From Heterobilharzia americana (Eukaryota; Platyhelminthes; Trematoda; Strigeidida; Schistosomatidae), in contig OX104132.1 of assembly GCA_944470555.2 (NCBI GenBank), positions 2,303,755 through 2,367,754 of the forward strand: 64,000 nt of DNA, in the 5' to 3' direction. Below the pieces are notes generated by a model, which was given only the letters and a program-made list of their open reading frames with translations, did not search any database and was not told where the DNA came from. The position numbers and the translations under genes were made by a program. Shown here in pieces: positions 20,451 through 29,974 of this stretch (position 1 is its first letter; each line of letters opens with the position of its first letter).

Positions 20451-20664
20451 AATACCTGTCTCCATTTCAATGAATGAACGATTTCTTGTTCTATTGATGG
20501 TTGTGTTCTGGAGAGTGTTTCAAGTGTGATTTATCTCGGTATAGGTTGTTCTTCAAACGTTTCCTAGTTCTCCTATATCTTACTAATTTCTAAAAGAATC
20601 TTCCGCTTAACTTAAAATATTAAGAAGCTGAGAATATCTGGTATAAATCAACCTCTTCTGTTAC

Positions 20665-20800
20665 GTAGTATAATTGTTTTTATATGATACCGTCGTTGGG
20701 AACAACACAACTCACTGGGAAACAGGTACATCTAGTTGACGAGTATTAAATAGGACGAAATGCGCATTCTATATTCCACTACTAGCCACGATCCATCATT
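20665..20800 (+). repeat. SINE-alpha fragment
   Basis: 'tcactgggaaacaggtaca' followed by a ribozyme remnant and the tail 'ccatcatt'. 5' truncated. Confidence 0.65.
20727..20786 (+). ncRNA. Degenerate SINE-alpha hammerhead
   Basis: TTGACGAG (C to T at the first core base), stem II altered, CGAAAT kept, cleavage ATC changed to ATT. Confidence 0.5.
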
Positions 20801-20859
20801 AACTCTTCTGTTATGTTTCATAAACTTCTGCTCTGTTTGTCCCCCTTTATTCTTTCTCC

Positions 20860-21812
20860 GGTTACTGGAAGCAGATTATGCTGTCTTGGTTGTATCGTGT
20901 TCTCTCAGTTGAGTTGTTGTTTAATCGTGAAGCTCTCATCATCTTTCTAGACAGTGACATCATCCACAACACTAACTTCAGTATGAAGTCAGCTGTCAGT
21001 ATCTCTCCCTCAGTGATTTAGTGGCATGCTCTGACGATGTGGTCTGTGATTCGTTGTTTCCTTCGATTATTGTGTCAATGACTGGCTGCATAAATTTTCC
21101 TGTTGGCTGTTCCTCTGCTTCATCATTGACCTTCCTGTCATTTAGCATCTTTCTTATTGGTTGATAGACTGAGGTCTATGTCTATACATCTGTTGATTGC
21201 TGACTGACGGACCTGAATACCAAGCTTCTAGGAATTGTCTGATATTCTTTGTCTTTCCTCTCCTCCTCTAAGATTTCTACATTGTCAAAATTAAATTCAC
21301 GTTCATAGTTGTCATCCACGTGTATTGAAATGAGTGATGAAATATCGTGACCTTTAATAGCCAATTGGTGTTCATGTAGACGAAGGTGAAGAGGGTGACC
21401 ACTTTGTTTAATGTAGGGCTGACTACAGTTATTCCAGTTGATTTTGTAAATGATATTCGGTTTGTCTTCTTTGGTTGTGGCATCCTTTGATCTGCATAAT
21501 AGGGTAGGGTTTGGAGGGAATTTGTTGATTTATTGGCCATACCAGTTCCAAGTGGTCTCAGTAATCTTGTCGTGATTTCTGTTACATTCTTTATGTATGG
21601 TAGGACGATGCGTCTATTGATTTCTGTCGATGACTTTGTAGTTGATGATGTAGGGGATAGGCATCTGTGGATAAAGTTTCGTGGTTAGCCATTCTTCTTT
21701 ACGATGGATATCAAGTAATTTTCTTCGTTTCTCCGTGAAGTTGTTGTACTGCAGTGTGTTCTAGCTCTTTTGAATAGAGTCTGTACGCAGATATGTCCAA
21801 GTGATAGTAACC
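20860..21812 (-). pseudogene. PLE-D Penelope-like remnant, minus strand
   Basis: Same element as 46310-47110 (+). Recognisable minus-strand blocks correspond to the NGYP region, the RPKD..TKEDK stretch and the GIY-YIG region (INWNNCSQPYI-like), then HEHQLAIKGHDISSLISIHV (about 21310-21370) and EFNFDNVEILEEE. Stops and frameshifts throughout. A Penelope GIY-YIG segment of a family distinct from PLE-A and PLE-B. Confidence 0.7.
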
Positions 21813-21822
21813 CGTCACGAAT

Positions 21823-21905
21823 TCACATGCTAGTCAGTCAAAACAAGTCTTGGTGATTGAAGAGCAAATAAAAATCTAGTTGGCAATCGAGTCTCATACC
21901 TAGGT
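21823..21905 (+). repeat. SINE-gamma head fragment
   Basis: Matches 26840-26900 ('aattcacatgctagtcagtc', 'cttggtgattgaag'). It ends where the ACTC minisatellite starts, at the position of the A box in intact copies. Confidence 0.55.
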
Positions 21906-22215
21906 CACTCACTCACTCGCTCTGCAGCTCATACACTCCCTCCCTCCCTCCCTCATTCATTCGTTCACTCACTCACTCACTCACCCACTCACTCACTCAC
22001 ACTCACTCACTCACCCACTCACTCACTCACACTCACTCACTCACTCGCTCTGCAGCTCATACACTCCCTCCCTCCCTCCCTCCCTCATTCATTCATTCGT
22101 TCACTCACTCACTCACTCACTCACTCACTCACTCACTCACTCACTCACTCACTCTGGAACTCACTCACTCACTCACTCACTCACTCACTCACTTATTCAT
22201 CCACTCACTTACTCC
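21905..22215. repeat. ACTC minisatellite with 128-bp higher-order period
   Basis: Mostly (CACT)n with interspersed (CCCT)n and (CATT)n. The marker 'gctctgcagctcatacac' occurs at 21919 and again at 22047. Confidence 0.9.
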
Positions 22216-22555
22216 CTTTCGCTGTCTCACATACAAATTTATCCCTTTAAGATGCAATACTGACTATGTTGAATAACAGTCCAACACTATTGACGATAGA
22301 GATCAGTGGTTGGGAATGCTTAGTGACACAGTTGAAAATTTATTAAAATGGGACAGAAGTATTCTCTTTTTGACATCTTCTAAAGTTTCAATATTCCTCC
22401 TTACCCGCTTATTCTTTGTCAATATGGTTGTAAAGTGTAACAAATTGTACAGATGAACTTCAGTGCACAATATTTCACGCTGATTTTGTCTATCTTATTT
22501 GTTTTGAAGGTAATAAGACAGAATCAATGAGGTCGAGTCGATCATTAGAAGTTTG
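22216..22555. other. Unassigned stretch
   Basis: No repeat or gene recognised. Confidence 0.4.
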
Positions 22556-22559
22556 TAGG

Positions 22560-22695
22560 AGGGTTTTGTTGACTTCAAGTTCATATTCATATCAATTTAA
22601 TAAGCATGAGACAGCAGGGAGCACTGAAAAGCTGCTTCGTTTCATTATGGAACTCCTTAGCAGCCCATGATGAATACCCTCAAGATCAACATACT
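22560..22695 (-). repeat. SINE-beta fragment, minus strand
   Basis: Ribozyme remnant at about 22595-22660 (minus strand CTAAGGAG and TGAAAC), stem I strand 'gggagcactg' kept. Confidence 0.55.
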
Positions 22696-22699
22696 ACCA

Positions 22700-23325
22700 G
22701 GCATTAACTATGTGACGATCCAAGTTGCCACCTCTCATATCACCACATCAAGTAACAAGGTAATAAAATGGAAGATGAAGAAGGAAAGGAACATTGATCA
22801 AAGGAAGTAGAAGTAGAAGAGGGAAGAATAAGAAAGTGATGAGGGATAGTGTGGACATACATCTGCGCCACTGACATAGACTCTGAGCCATATCCCCTAG
22901 AGTCTCCAACCACTGGTTCCTCTTGTCCCCCCGACCCCAACCACCTAGTCTGCATCGCCCTCCACATGGCTGAAACCAACAGTCAGAGACTTCATACACT
23001 GATGCCATGTTTTAGTGTGGCCACCTTGGGAGTTTTTCCAGCCTGAACCTACATCGATCAACATTGTAAGATGAAGCAGACGGTGACTAGTCCTAGACAT
23101 GCGTAACATATCTCTCAGCCAGCCATTTCAGTCGATGAAGGTTCCTGCCTAAAAGTCTACACTCGACATAGTAACACCAAAACACAGCCTATGCTACTAT
23201 GGTAGCAGCAATTAGACACCTGAAGTTCTCGTGTCTTCCCCCTTTAATGGCCATATTTCACAGCCATGTAGTAGAACAGAGTACACTCAACCCTTAATCG
23301 ACAACCGGATATCAAACTAAAATAC
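22700..23325 (-). mobile_element. RTE-2 LINE 3' portion
   Basis: Minus-strand blocks: GDMAQS..WRRC and MASVYEVSDCWFQPCGGR near the 3' end, then the upstream region to the 'gtagtagaacagagtac' equivalent of CAAVRSVLLYG. Same order as 51640-52350. Frames broken. Confidence 0.7.
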
Positions 23326-23444
23326 CAAAATCGAAATTGAAAGGGAAAAATTACAATCCATATTGGGATTTAAGGCATAAAACATGCTGAAAGGAAACCA
23401 TAGGGGTACCATAAGGTAACCTAAAAAGGAGTTGTGCGGATTTG

Positions 23445-23645
23445 GAAATATATTTCAAGTTGTTATTCATCGTAGACTGACATTAGTTGGAGCAGACTAG
23501 TATGGGACTCCTGGCGGGGTTGTGGGTGTGCAGTGTTGAGGAGTCTCATACTAGTTGGATGAAACAGCTGTCCAGTGCTCCCAGGTTTCCTTTATTCCTC
23601 CACCAACTGATGTCAGTCTACGATGAATAACAACTTGAAAAGATT
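23445..23645. repeat. SINE-beta foldback
   Basis: 'ttcaagttgttattcatcgt' at 23453 is the reverse complement of 'acgatgaataacaacttgaa' at 23620, so the ends pair over ~40 bp. Between them lie a partial minus-strand ribozyme (23500-23515) and a plus-strand one. Confidence 0.7.
23525..23592 (+). ncRNA. Degenerate hammerhead in SINE-beta foldback
   Basis: TTGAGGAG (C to T) and TGAAAC (closing C to T), but short stem III (acagctgt), GTC and stem I (cagtg) are kept. Confidence 0.45.
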
Positions 23646-23854
23646 TATTTACCTTATTTCATACAGAACAACTGATCAACTGAGATATTCACCAGCCAAC
23701 GGTAAATGTAGGTATATCTCAGTAACGCGAAAATAAAACCAGACAGATAGACAAAATTGACGTGCACAAGCGTATCGATTCTAGCTGCTGCACTTAACCG
23801 TGGTGGTATACAAAAATCTACTGGACGGAAAAAGACTGATAAACAAAGTAGACA

Positions 23855-24232
23855 AAGTTATCCATCCATCCATCCAGATCAACCTAGGACCAGACATTAC
23901 TGCGTAATAGTTCGAGTTGCCACATCTCATATATCACCACATCAAGTAAAAGGCAGTGAGGTGCATGATGAAGATAAGAAAGTTCAGTCAAAAGAAATAT
24001 AAAGTATGAGAAGAAAGAAAGGAAGAATGACATAATAGTGAGAGTCGGTATAGTGTCGTTAAGATGAGGATAATGTGTGTGGGTGTACATCTTAGCCACT
24101 GTCATCAGTTCTCGGCCATGTGATCACCTAGAGTCAGTCTCCAACCACTGGTTCCTCTTGTCCCGCAGACCACTGCATCGCCCCACATGGCTCAAACCAA
24201 CAGTCAAACACTTCATACATTGGTGCCATTGA
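23855..24232 (-). repeat. RTE-2 LINE 3' end, minus strand
   Basis: Inverted copy of the tail at 8566-8925: 'gagttgccacatctcatata', 'aagttcagtcaaaagaaata', 'ctcttgtcccgcagacc', 'catggctcaaaccaacagtc'. Confidence 0.75.
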
Positions 24233-24309
24233 CAAAGTTATATGAGTGAATAAACAGTCTGAAGAAAAAGGTTAGTGTGAACATTCAAGTTTTACAGGGT
24301 GTCAAAGTG

Positions 24310-24600
24310 TTAACACCTAAAGTCCTCAACTATTGATTCCTATCGTCTTGTAGACCCCAACCAGGCAGTCTACACTTCCTTAAATGGCTGACTTTATGCA
24401 TTGGTGCTACGTCTTAGTTCGAACACCATAAACCCTCTTGCAATCTAATCTAACTTCCGCTAGCATGACAAGTTGAGGTAGGCAGTGACTCAGCATGCGC
24501 GGCGTAATACATATCCAAGATATCTCAGTCAACTAAGGTTCAAAATATCATCAATCAACTTGCCTATCTTGCCTAGTACCCTTGGAAAACTAATGTAAGG
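24310..24600 (-). repeat. RTE-3 LINE fragment, minus strand
   Basis: 'attcctatcgtcttgtagac', 'caggcagtctacac', 'gaggtaggcagtgactcagc', 'catatccaagatatctcagt'. Diverged relative of RTE-2. Confidence 0.55.
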
Positions 24601-24837
24601 ACCTACTCTATAGCTTTACTCTTGAAAATTTACACAATTTTTTGTATATGAGAGGTTTATGAGGCCGAAATAAGTGGAACATATTTCCAAGTCGGGAACT
24701 CACTATTATAAAGTCGAATTTCAAAGTCTCGTTTTACAATGATGATAACACTTGGATAGATTTCAAACAAAACGTAGTGAATATCGATTCCAAATATAGT
24801 TTTGCGGTAGGATTATGAAAATATACCATCCTTTAGG

Positions 24838-24998
24838 TGATGATTGAAGGTGAAATGTAAATTTGAATCGCGGTGGGATTCGAATCTGCAACCACTGGAT
24901 TACAGGTTAAGTTATTCTACCAACTAGTTGCTGGTTCGAATCTGGCCATGCTCCAAATTTACTTTTCACCTTCAATCATCACTAAGTATCAAAATCTG
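24838..24998. repeat. SINE-gamma foldback
   Basis: 'gatgattgaaggtgaaatgt' at 24839 mirrors 'ttcaccttcaatcatcac' at 24967. Minus B box 'gggattcgaatctgc' (24876) and plus B box 'tggttcgaatctggcc' (24932) face each other. Confidence 0.65.
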
Positions 24999-25124
24999 AT
25001 TGCTGACAGGATTTCAACCAGTATTCTTCCAAATACTATTAGTCATACGGGAATAAAGTTTAACTCCAGATGTAAATTCTCGAACCTGAGAGGTCATTCA
25101 TGTTGTCAACAGAACGATCCGCAT

Positions 25125-25340
25125 ACAGATTATACAATATCATCCCATCGTTGATTGGATAAAATTGGCCAATGTCTATTGTCATATGGGCTCGTGTGCG
25201 AATGCCTCAATATTGCCCATGTTTCAGTTAAATATTAATGATGAATAGTGGTTAGCAATGGAATCTAGCTTGATGCGAGTTTCGTTCTATTTGGGACTGA
25301 CTCATCAGCTGGATGTAAGTGATATTGTCCGCGTTTATAG
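25125..25340 (-). repeat. SINE-alpha pieces, minus strand
   Basis: Head 'catatgggctcgtgtgcgaa' (25185-25215) and a ribozyme-containing tail (25245-25340) in tandem order. Confidence 0.6.
25258..25316 (-). ncRNA. SINE-alpha hammerhead with 4-nt insertion next to core
   Basis: Minus strand: CTGATGAG intact, then an extra TCAG before tcccaaatag, then CGAAAC. Cleavage region 'gcatc aagctagatt' shows a small insertion. Confidence 0.5.
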
Positions 25341-25489
25341 TGGGAAGAAATTATCTATTTCATATGGGTGAACAGCTTTGAAGATGTAGGGTGAAAATTG
25401 GTCATACTAAAATATTAGCTTGTTCGAACTTCGGGTAATCGAAATCCAACCAGTAACTTTATGTACACTCATACAGCAGGCAATAAATC

Positions 25490-25625
25490 ACACCTTTAGT
25501 GTGTGAGAGTTAATGATACTACTAACTGGTCGCTCGAATCACGGCAGACGGGGCTCGAACTCATGATCTATCAGTTGAAAGTGATCTTCTTCAGTTAATG
25601 AACCATAACTTCAGTATATTCCACA
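25490..25625 (-). repeat. SINE-epsilon copy, minus strand
   Basis: 'gagagttaatgatactacta', reverse B box 'ggggctcgaactcatg' (about 25550) and 'ctatcagttgaaagtgatct'. Shared with 41195-41345. Confidence 0.55.
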
Positions 25626-25689
25626 TTGTTCGAACTTAAAGATCCATAGAAAAAGAGAGGAGGCAAGAAAAAGAGTACAGTATATCAAT

Positions 25690-25698
25690 TCTTACCTG
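25690..25698 (-). other. Candidate splice donor
   Basis: Minus strand reads CAG|GTAAGA, close to the metazoan consensus, directly after codons ...GNVHQ. Confidence 0.55.
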
Positions 25699-26390
25699 AT
25701 GAACATTCCCCATAATTTTAACTGACGCTGGTGAAATTTCTGTAGTCTGTGGTCGACAATGTGAACGTAATTCCACAATTTTAAGTTTTTCCGGACTATT
25801 ATTGTTATTATTATTGTTACTATTCGAAGTACTAGTAGTAGTATTATGATTATGATTGGGATAGGCTCGATTGAAAAGTTTTTTAATTAGACCATGCTTT
25901 TGACTACCAGTATGTGTTATTGTAGTTGGCGTTTTCGTATCATATAAACTATCATTACTATTATTATCATTAAATGTTAATTCTTTCACACTAGATTGAT
26001 TATTGGATGATGATGATGATGGTGATGATAGTTTGTTAGGATTATATTCACGGTTCTCTGATCTGTTACTGTGTTTATTATCATATAATTCACCTGATCC
26101 AGTATGCGTTTTATTATTAACTCCGCTTTGTGGATGATTGTAAGCCAATGAGGCTAAAGGTCGATTCGTTAAGGAATCTAATTTTGGATTGGTTGTTTCA
26201 TCCATTGGTTGATTTAAGTTGACCAATCAGAAAATGTCTTGGTTTTTTTTCTTCAATTGGATAAAATTTACAGTCCAATCAATGGGCTTTTTTCTGGATA
26301 ATTATTATTGTGATATAATATATATTTTCCGCCGTGGAATTAAACTGTCCTCTTCAGTCCTATGTTAGGTAATCAGGTCGAGTCATTCGT
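25696..26390 (-). CDS. Candidate 5' coding exon of a host gene, Asn/Ser/Thr-rich protein
   Basis: Minus-strand frame with proposed start ATG at 26205 (MDETTNPKLDSLTNRPLA...), 170 codons to a strong splice donor CAG|GTAAGA at 25696/25695, phase 0. A candidate acceptor with a T-rich tract precedes 26390, leaving a 5' untranslated part at 26206-26390. The protein is low complexity (Ser/Asn runs, NHNHNTTTSTSN, then a poly-Asn run). A more ordered C-terminal piece (KLKIVELRSHCRPQTTEISP) adjoins the donor. Codon pattern and lack of repeat homology set it apart from its surroundings. Function not recognised; downstream exons were not found. An intronless or non-coding origin is possible. Confidence 0.55.
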
Positions 26391-26647
26391 CTATAAAATA
26401 AAAGATAAATGCTAACATAGATTAAATGAATAAATCAAGTATATCATAAACAAAATTTGAAGGAGAAACCTTCTGATATTGTAATTACACAACTTTTAGC
26501 ATCTGATTTTTATAGTACAGTCATCAATCAGATCCTTTGCAGTTATCGGTAGTAGAATTTCCCACACCTCTGGCATGGGGTGTTACATCCTTCCTATTAC
26601 ATGTGTTGGATACTGACTCGATGAACAGAGATTTAGTAATAATACTT

Positions 26648-26805
26648 ATACTGGGTTGAAATAAAAATTTGGACCGCGGACGGATTCGGAACAGCGACCA
26701 CCAAGTTTCCTCCCTGATGCTCTACCAACTGAGCTACCAGATCTCGTCTACTGGCCAGATTTTTATTTCATTTCAGTCACTAAGGATTTTCACCCGACTA
26801 CCATA
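26648..26805 (-). repeat. SINE-gamma copy, minus strand (left arm of foldback)
   Basis: tRNA-like in reverse: B box 'cggattcggaacagcgac' (26675), A box 'accaactgagctaccag' (26725), tail ends 'tttttatttcatttcagtca'. Pairs with the plus copy that follows. Confidence 0.7.
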
Positions 26806-26821
26806 TGAATTCGTGCTTGAT

Positions 26822-27025
26822 GATTGATGGTGAAACGAATTCACATGGTAGTCGGTCAAAAATCCTTGGTAATTGAAGTGAAATAAAACTCTGGTCAGCA
26901 GAAGAGGTCTCGTAGCTCACTTGGTAGACCATCGGGCTAGAAATCTGGTGGTCATTGGTTCGAATCCAGCTGCGGTGCAGATTTTTATCTCACCTTCAAT
27001 CATCACCCAGTATAAATACCAGTCT
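26822..27025 (+). repeat. SINE-gamma copy, plus strand (right arm of foldback)
   Basis: 'aattcacatggtagtcggtc' head, A box 'cgtagctcacttggtagacc' (26912), B box 'ggttcgaatccagc' (26958), tail 'ctcaccttcaatcatcaccc'. One of the better-kept copies. Confidence 0.75.
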
Positions 27026-27560
27026 GCTAAGTCATGACTGCTATCTGAGATAGCCAAATGATACTTAGTAATAGTAATAGTGATAATATACTTGCTTTAT
27101 TCTGCACCATAATTATGTTTACAGTAGATAATTCTCAGCTTGTGATGATACTGCATCAGTTTACCCGTTGTACAACACTTTTTTCTAAATCTATGATGCT
27201 GTTTTCAGTAAAACAATAATATGGGAATGTTCATTGACTTCAGTGTCATGATAACTATTCACTATTGATAACAACATGCATAGTCTAACATGATTTCCAT
27301 CATACAATACACAAGCTGAATCTCTTTCATGAGGTATACATGATGATTACAGTCCATTAGGAGTTGGCTGTAGTCAAATGTTTTAACAGATGCATTCCAA
27401 ATCCACGAAGGTACAATGTAACGTGAAAATGTAATCGATAGTAGTCATGCCAAGTTGGAACTTCATCATCTCATGTAGGGAGAAGACTGAAGCGAAACGA
27501 CTAATCAGTAGTGTTAAGTCTTCATTGACAGTATCTGACAGTATGTTGCCATGTTGGCCT
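27026..27560. other. Unassigned stretch
   Basis: No gene recognised. 27222-27290 resembles 29388-29460 ('tgacttcagtgtcatgataa'), a short dispersed repeat of unknown type. Confidence 0.35.
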
Positions 27561-27574
27561 TATGTGGTTTGACT

Positions 27575-27930
27575 GACTGACGGGTGGTTGTTCCGTTCAA
27601 AACAGTGGTACTGTAGTGTGAAGTTGTAATCAATCTCTTTGTTGCTTGTAATGTCTTCAATATTATTTTTGTGACCCGTTCTCATTGTAGATTTGGCTAC
27701 AGATGAAGAAGGTTGTCTTCCTCGACCTCCGGTTATCAAAAGTTTCATACTCCATATGTGTTGTTCGAGCCACACTCTCAACTGGATGACTCAATTATTC
27801 TTCCATGTGACCCCACACATACACGCAAATTAATGTTCAAACAGCTTTCAAAGTTTTACAGAGAAATAGTCAGTCAGGGATGCATACTGAGATTTACGGA
27901 AGCGACAGTCCTACACACAAATTGAAATCA
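27575..27930. pseudogene. PLE-A-like GIY-YIG fragments, head to head
   Basis: Minus strand 27575-27835 carries the end of a PLE-A-type nuclease domain (GRQPSSSVAKSTMRTGHK, compare GRQPSSSIAKHIIDKSH in PLE-A). Plus strand 27836-27930 carries the following segment (FKQLSKFYREIVSQGCI). Both are truncated and diverged. Confidence 0.6.
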
Positions 27931-28070
27931 CCTTCAGATGTGTACAAAAGCAGTTTCGCCTTACTCTACACACCCTGCATAAGTTTACCTGTTGGAAAAC
28001 ATTTTTTCAAATGTACATTAACAATGGTGCTATTTTCAGTAAAACATAATAAAGAAATAGTAATGATGGA

Positions 28071-29325
28071 TGACCGAATTGCAACGCTTCGCATCATCAT
28101 ACAACAGAGGGGAGAATGCCAATCAAGTCTCTAACTAAACTTCATCGACTTTGAAACTGCCTCGACACCATCGACCAAGAAGTAATTTGGCAGGCAGTCG
28201 CTTCAACACCACGGAATACCACAAAAATTTATCAATCCCATTCAACAACTATATGAAGACACCACATACCAAGCAATTCACAATAGGAAGCTCAGTGATG
28301 CCTTTGAAGTGAAGACAGGAAGGAGTAAAACAAGGCATACTGCATACTATCATTGATCATCTTCCTGATTGTGGTAGACTGGATCATGCAGCAGACAACA
28401 GTGAGGAGCGAGAATAGAAGGATACGCCGGACCAGGGAAAACATCCTAGAACATTTGGATTTCGCCAATGATGACTTATGTCAATGTCACACAAACTTGA
28501 AGATCTAGAGGCGAAAACTAACAAGTTGACAGAAAAGGCAGGGCAGGGCAGGGCAACGAAAACCGGACTTCAAGTGAACAGAGAGAAGACAGAGGTGATG
28601 AACATATCCAACCAACAACAACAACAACAAGCTCCAATCACCATCAACAGAAGAAATTTAAAGGAAGCAGTCTCTTTCACCTATCTAGGCAGCACTCTTT
28701 CAACTACAGGTGGCGGCACAGGCACAGACAAGGATGTCGAAACCAGTCAGCATCGGAAACACAGCAAGACAGACATTCATTAACCTGAAACCAGTGTGGA
28801 GATCTTCTGCACACAGCACAAAGCGTCAACAACATCCGAATTTTCAACACCAATTCAGTCAAGTCAATGCTTCTGTATGGCTCACAGACTCGGCGAGTTA
28901 CGAAAATCGCTTCCAACAAACTACAGACATTCATCAACAACTGCCTACGCTGGCTCTTTACTGAAGATCAGATGACCAGAAAACATCAGCGACATGAAAC
29001 TCTGGCTGGCTGGCGACGAACCAACCAATAACCTATCGCTCAACAAATATGCAGAAGCAGGAAATGGAGATGGATTGGGCATACACTGAGAAGGCCGACT
29101 GGGGACATCACGTGCCAGGCCATGGCATCGATTGGAACCCAGATGGGAAGCGAGGAGTTGGGCTCCCCAGTTGAGGGTGACATGGAGGAGATGATGTGAG
29201 GAAGAAATGAGAGCTTGTGGGCTGTCTTGGATCCAGGTTTAAAGGTTTGTAGATAACAGAGTGCACTAGAGACGTGCTACTGAAGTCCTATGTTCCATTA
29301 GGAACCCAATGGACAATTAATAATA
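28071..29325 (+). mobile_element. RTE-1 LINE, 5' truncated
   Basis: From the RT region ('gcatcatcatacaacagagg') through motif A, motif B ('aggagtaaaacaaggc'), the HKLEDLEAKTNKLTEKAGQ block, (caa)n at 28612-28631, to 'gttccattaggaacccaatg' and an (ata)n tail. Broken frames; one 101-codon piece is open at 28478-28783. Confidence 0.75.
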
Positions 29326-29395
29326 ATGGACAGTGGTTAGCAGTGGAATGCAGGATGCGCATTTCATCCTATATGGGACTCATCAGCAATTATAC
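29326..29395 (-). repeat. SINE-alpha fragment with ribozyme, minus strand
   Basis: Minus-strand ribozyme at 29340-29392: CTGATGAG intact, stem II tcccatatagga, closing base before GAAA is T; tgcgcatc cleavage region and 'ctgcattccactgc' kept. Confidence 0.6.
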
Positions 29396-29633
29396 CATAA
29401 TAATGAAATGTCCAATGACTTCAGTGTCGTGATAACTGTTCACTATTGCAAAGTTGTTATGAAAGTGTATGTATGCAGCTTTGTGTGCATAGAGTTTAAT
29501 ATATTTGCATCTTGTCTTCCCAGAGGACAGACATGAGGGGAAGTGAGGATGCACAGGGGTGCTTGTCATCAAATAAAACATTTTTATCCAGCTGTCTTCA
29601 AGAGTTCAGCGCATTTGGTGATGTACCACTAGC

Positions 29634-29970
29634 TTAACTAACAGACTTCAATATCTTACACAATGTATCATAGTCTTTTTTCTGTAGCCCAAGAAAGAAT
29701 AAGGTGGAACGTAAAAGTAGAGACTGAGTTATACCAGACAGTTTGAGTTTCCTTATATAAAAGGTCAAACGAAGGATTCTCCTAGATATCACTAAGATAT
29801 GAGGGGAGCAGGAAAGATCAGAGGAGAAACATATGCCAAGATGGGTCATGCTTGCTACATTCTCTGCAACAGAGTTACCTATGAGACAAGAGTCATGGAA
29901 CTGAAGCAATTTACGCATGTCTTATTCACTTCTTAAGCTTAAATTGACCATCTGGTGTCTGGAGGGATTG
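29634..29970 (-). pseudogene. CR1-like LINE reverse transcriptase C-terminal fragment
   Basis: A 94-codon minus frame: SMTHLGICFSSDLSCSPHI, RRILRLTFYIRKLKLSGITQ, then FFLGLQKKDYDTL. This order (THLG...SSDLSWSPHI...LyYIRKL...GLLKKD) is typical of CR1/Jockey-type RT tails in schistosomes. Upstream RT not present here. Confidence 0.6.
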
Positions 29971-29974
29971 AGTA

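Larger units (their letters stand above)
17312..20456 (+). mobile_element. RTE-1 non-LTR retrotransposon, near full-length copy I
   Basis: About 3.1 kb from 'cctggttaactagttc' to the (ata)n tail. Flanked by 'tgtctcca' at 17304-17311 and 20457-20464, a plausible target duplication. Parts in order: short 5' region, endonuclease (17375-18190), linker (18190-18880), RT (18880-19720), C-terminal domain and 3' end (19720-20450). The coding frame is broken several times, so the copy is dead or non-autonomous. It has the same 5' end as copy II (53701). Confidence 0.85.

Noticed and set aside
21905..22215. CRISPR-like or telomere-like array
   Set aside because: No unique spacers; simple tetranucleotide expansion with a 128-bp higher-order period.
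27485..27515. 'gactgaagcgaaacgac' as a hammerhead core
   Set aside because: CTGA and GAAAC are too close to hold stem II.
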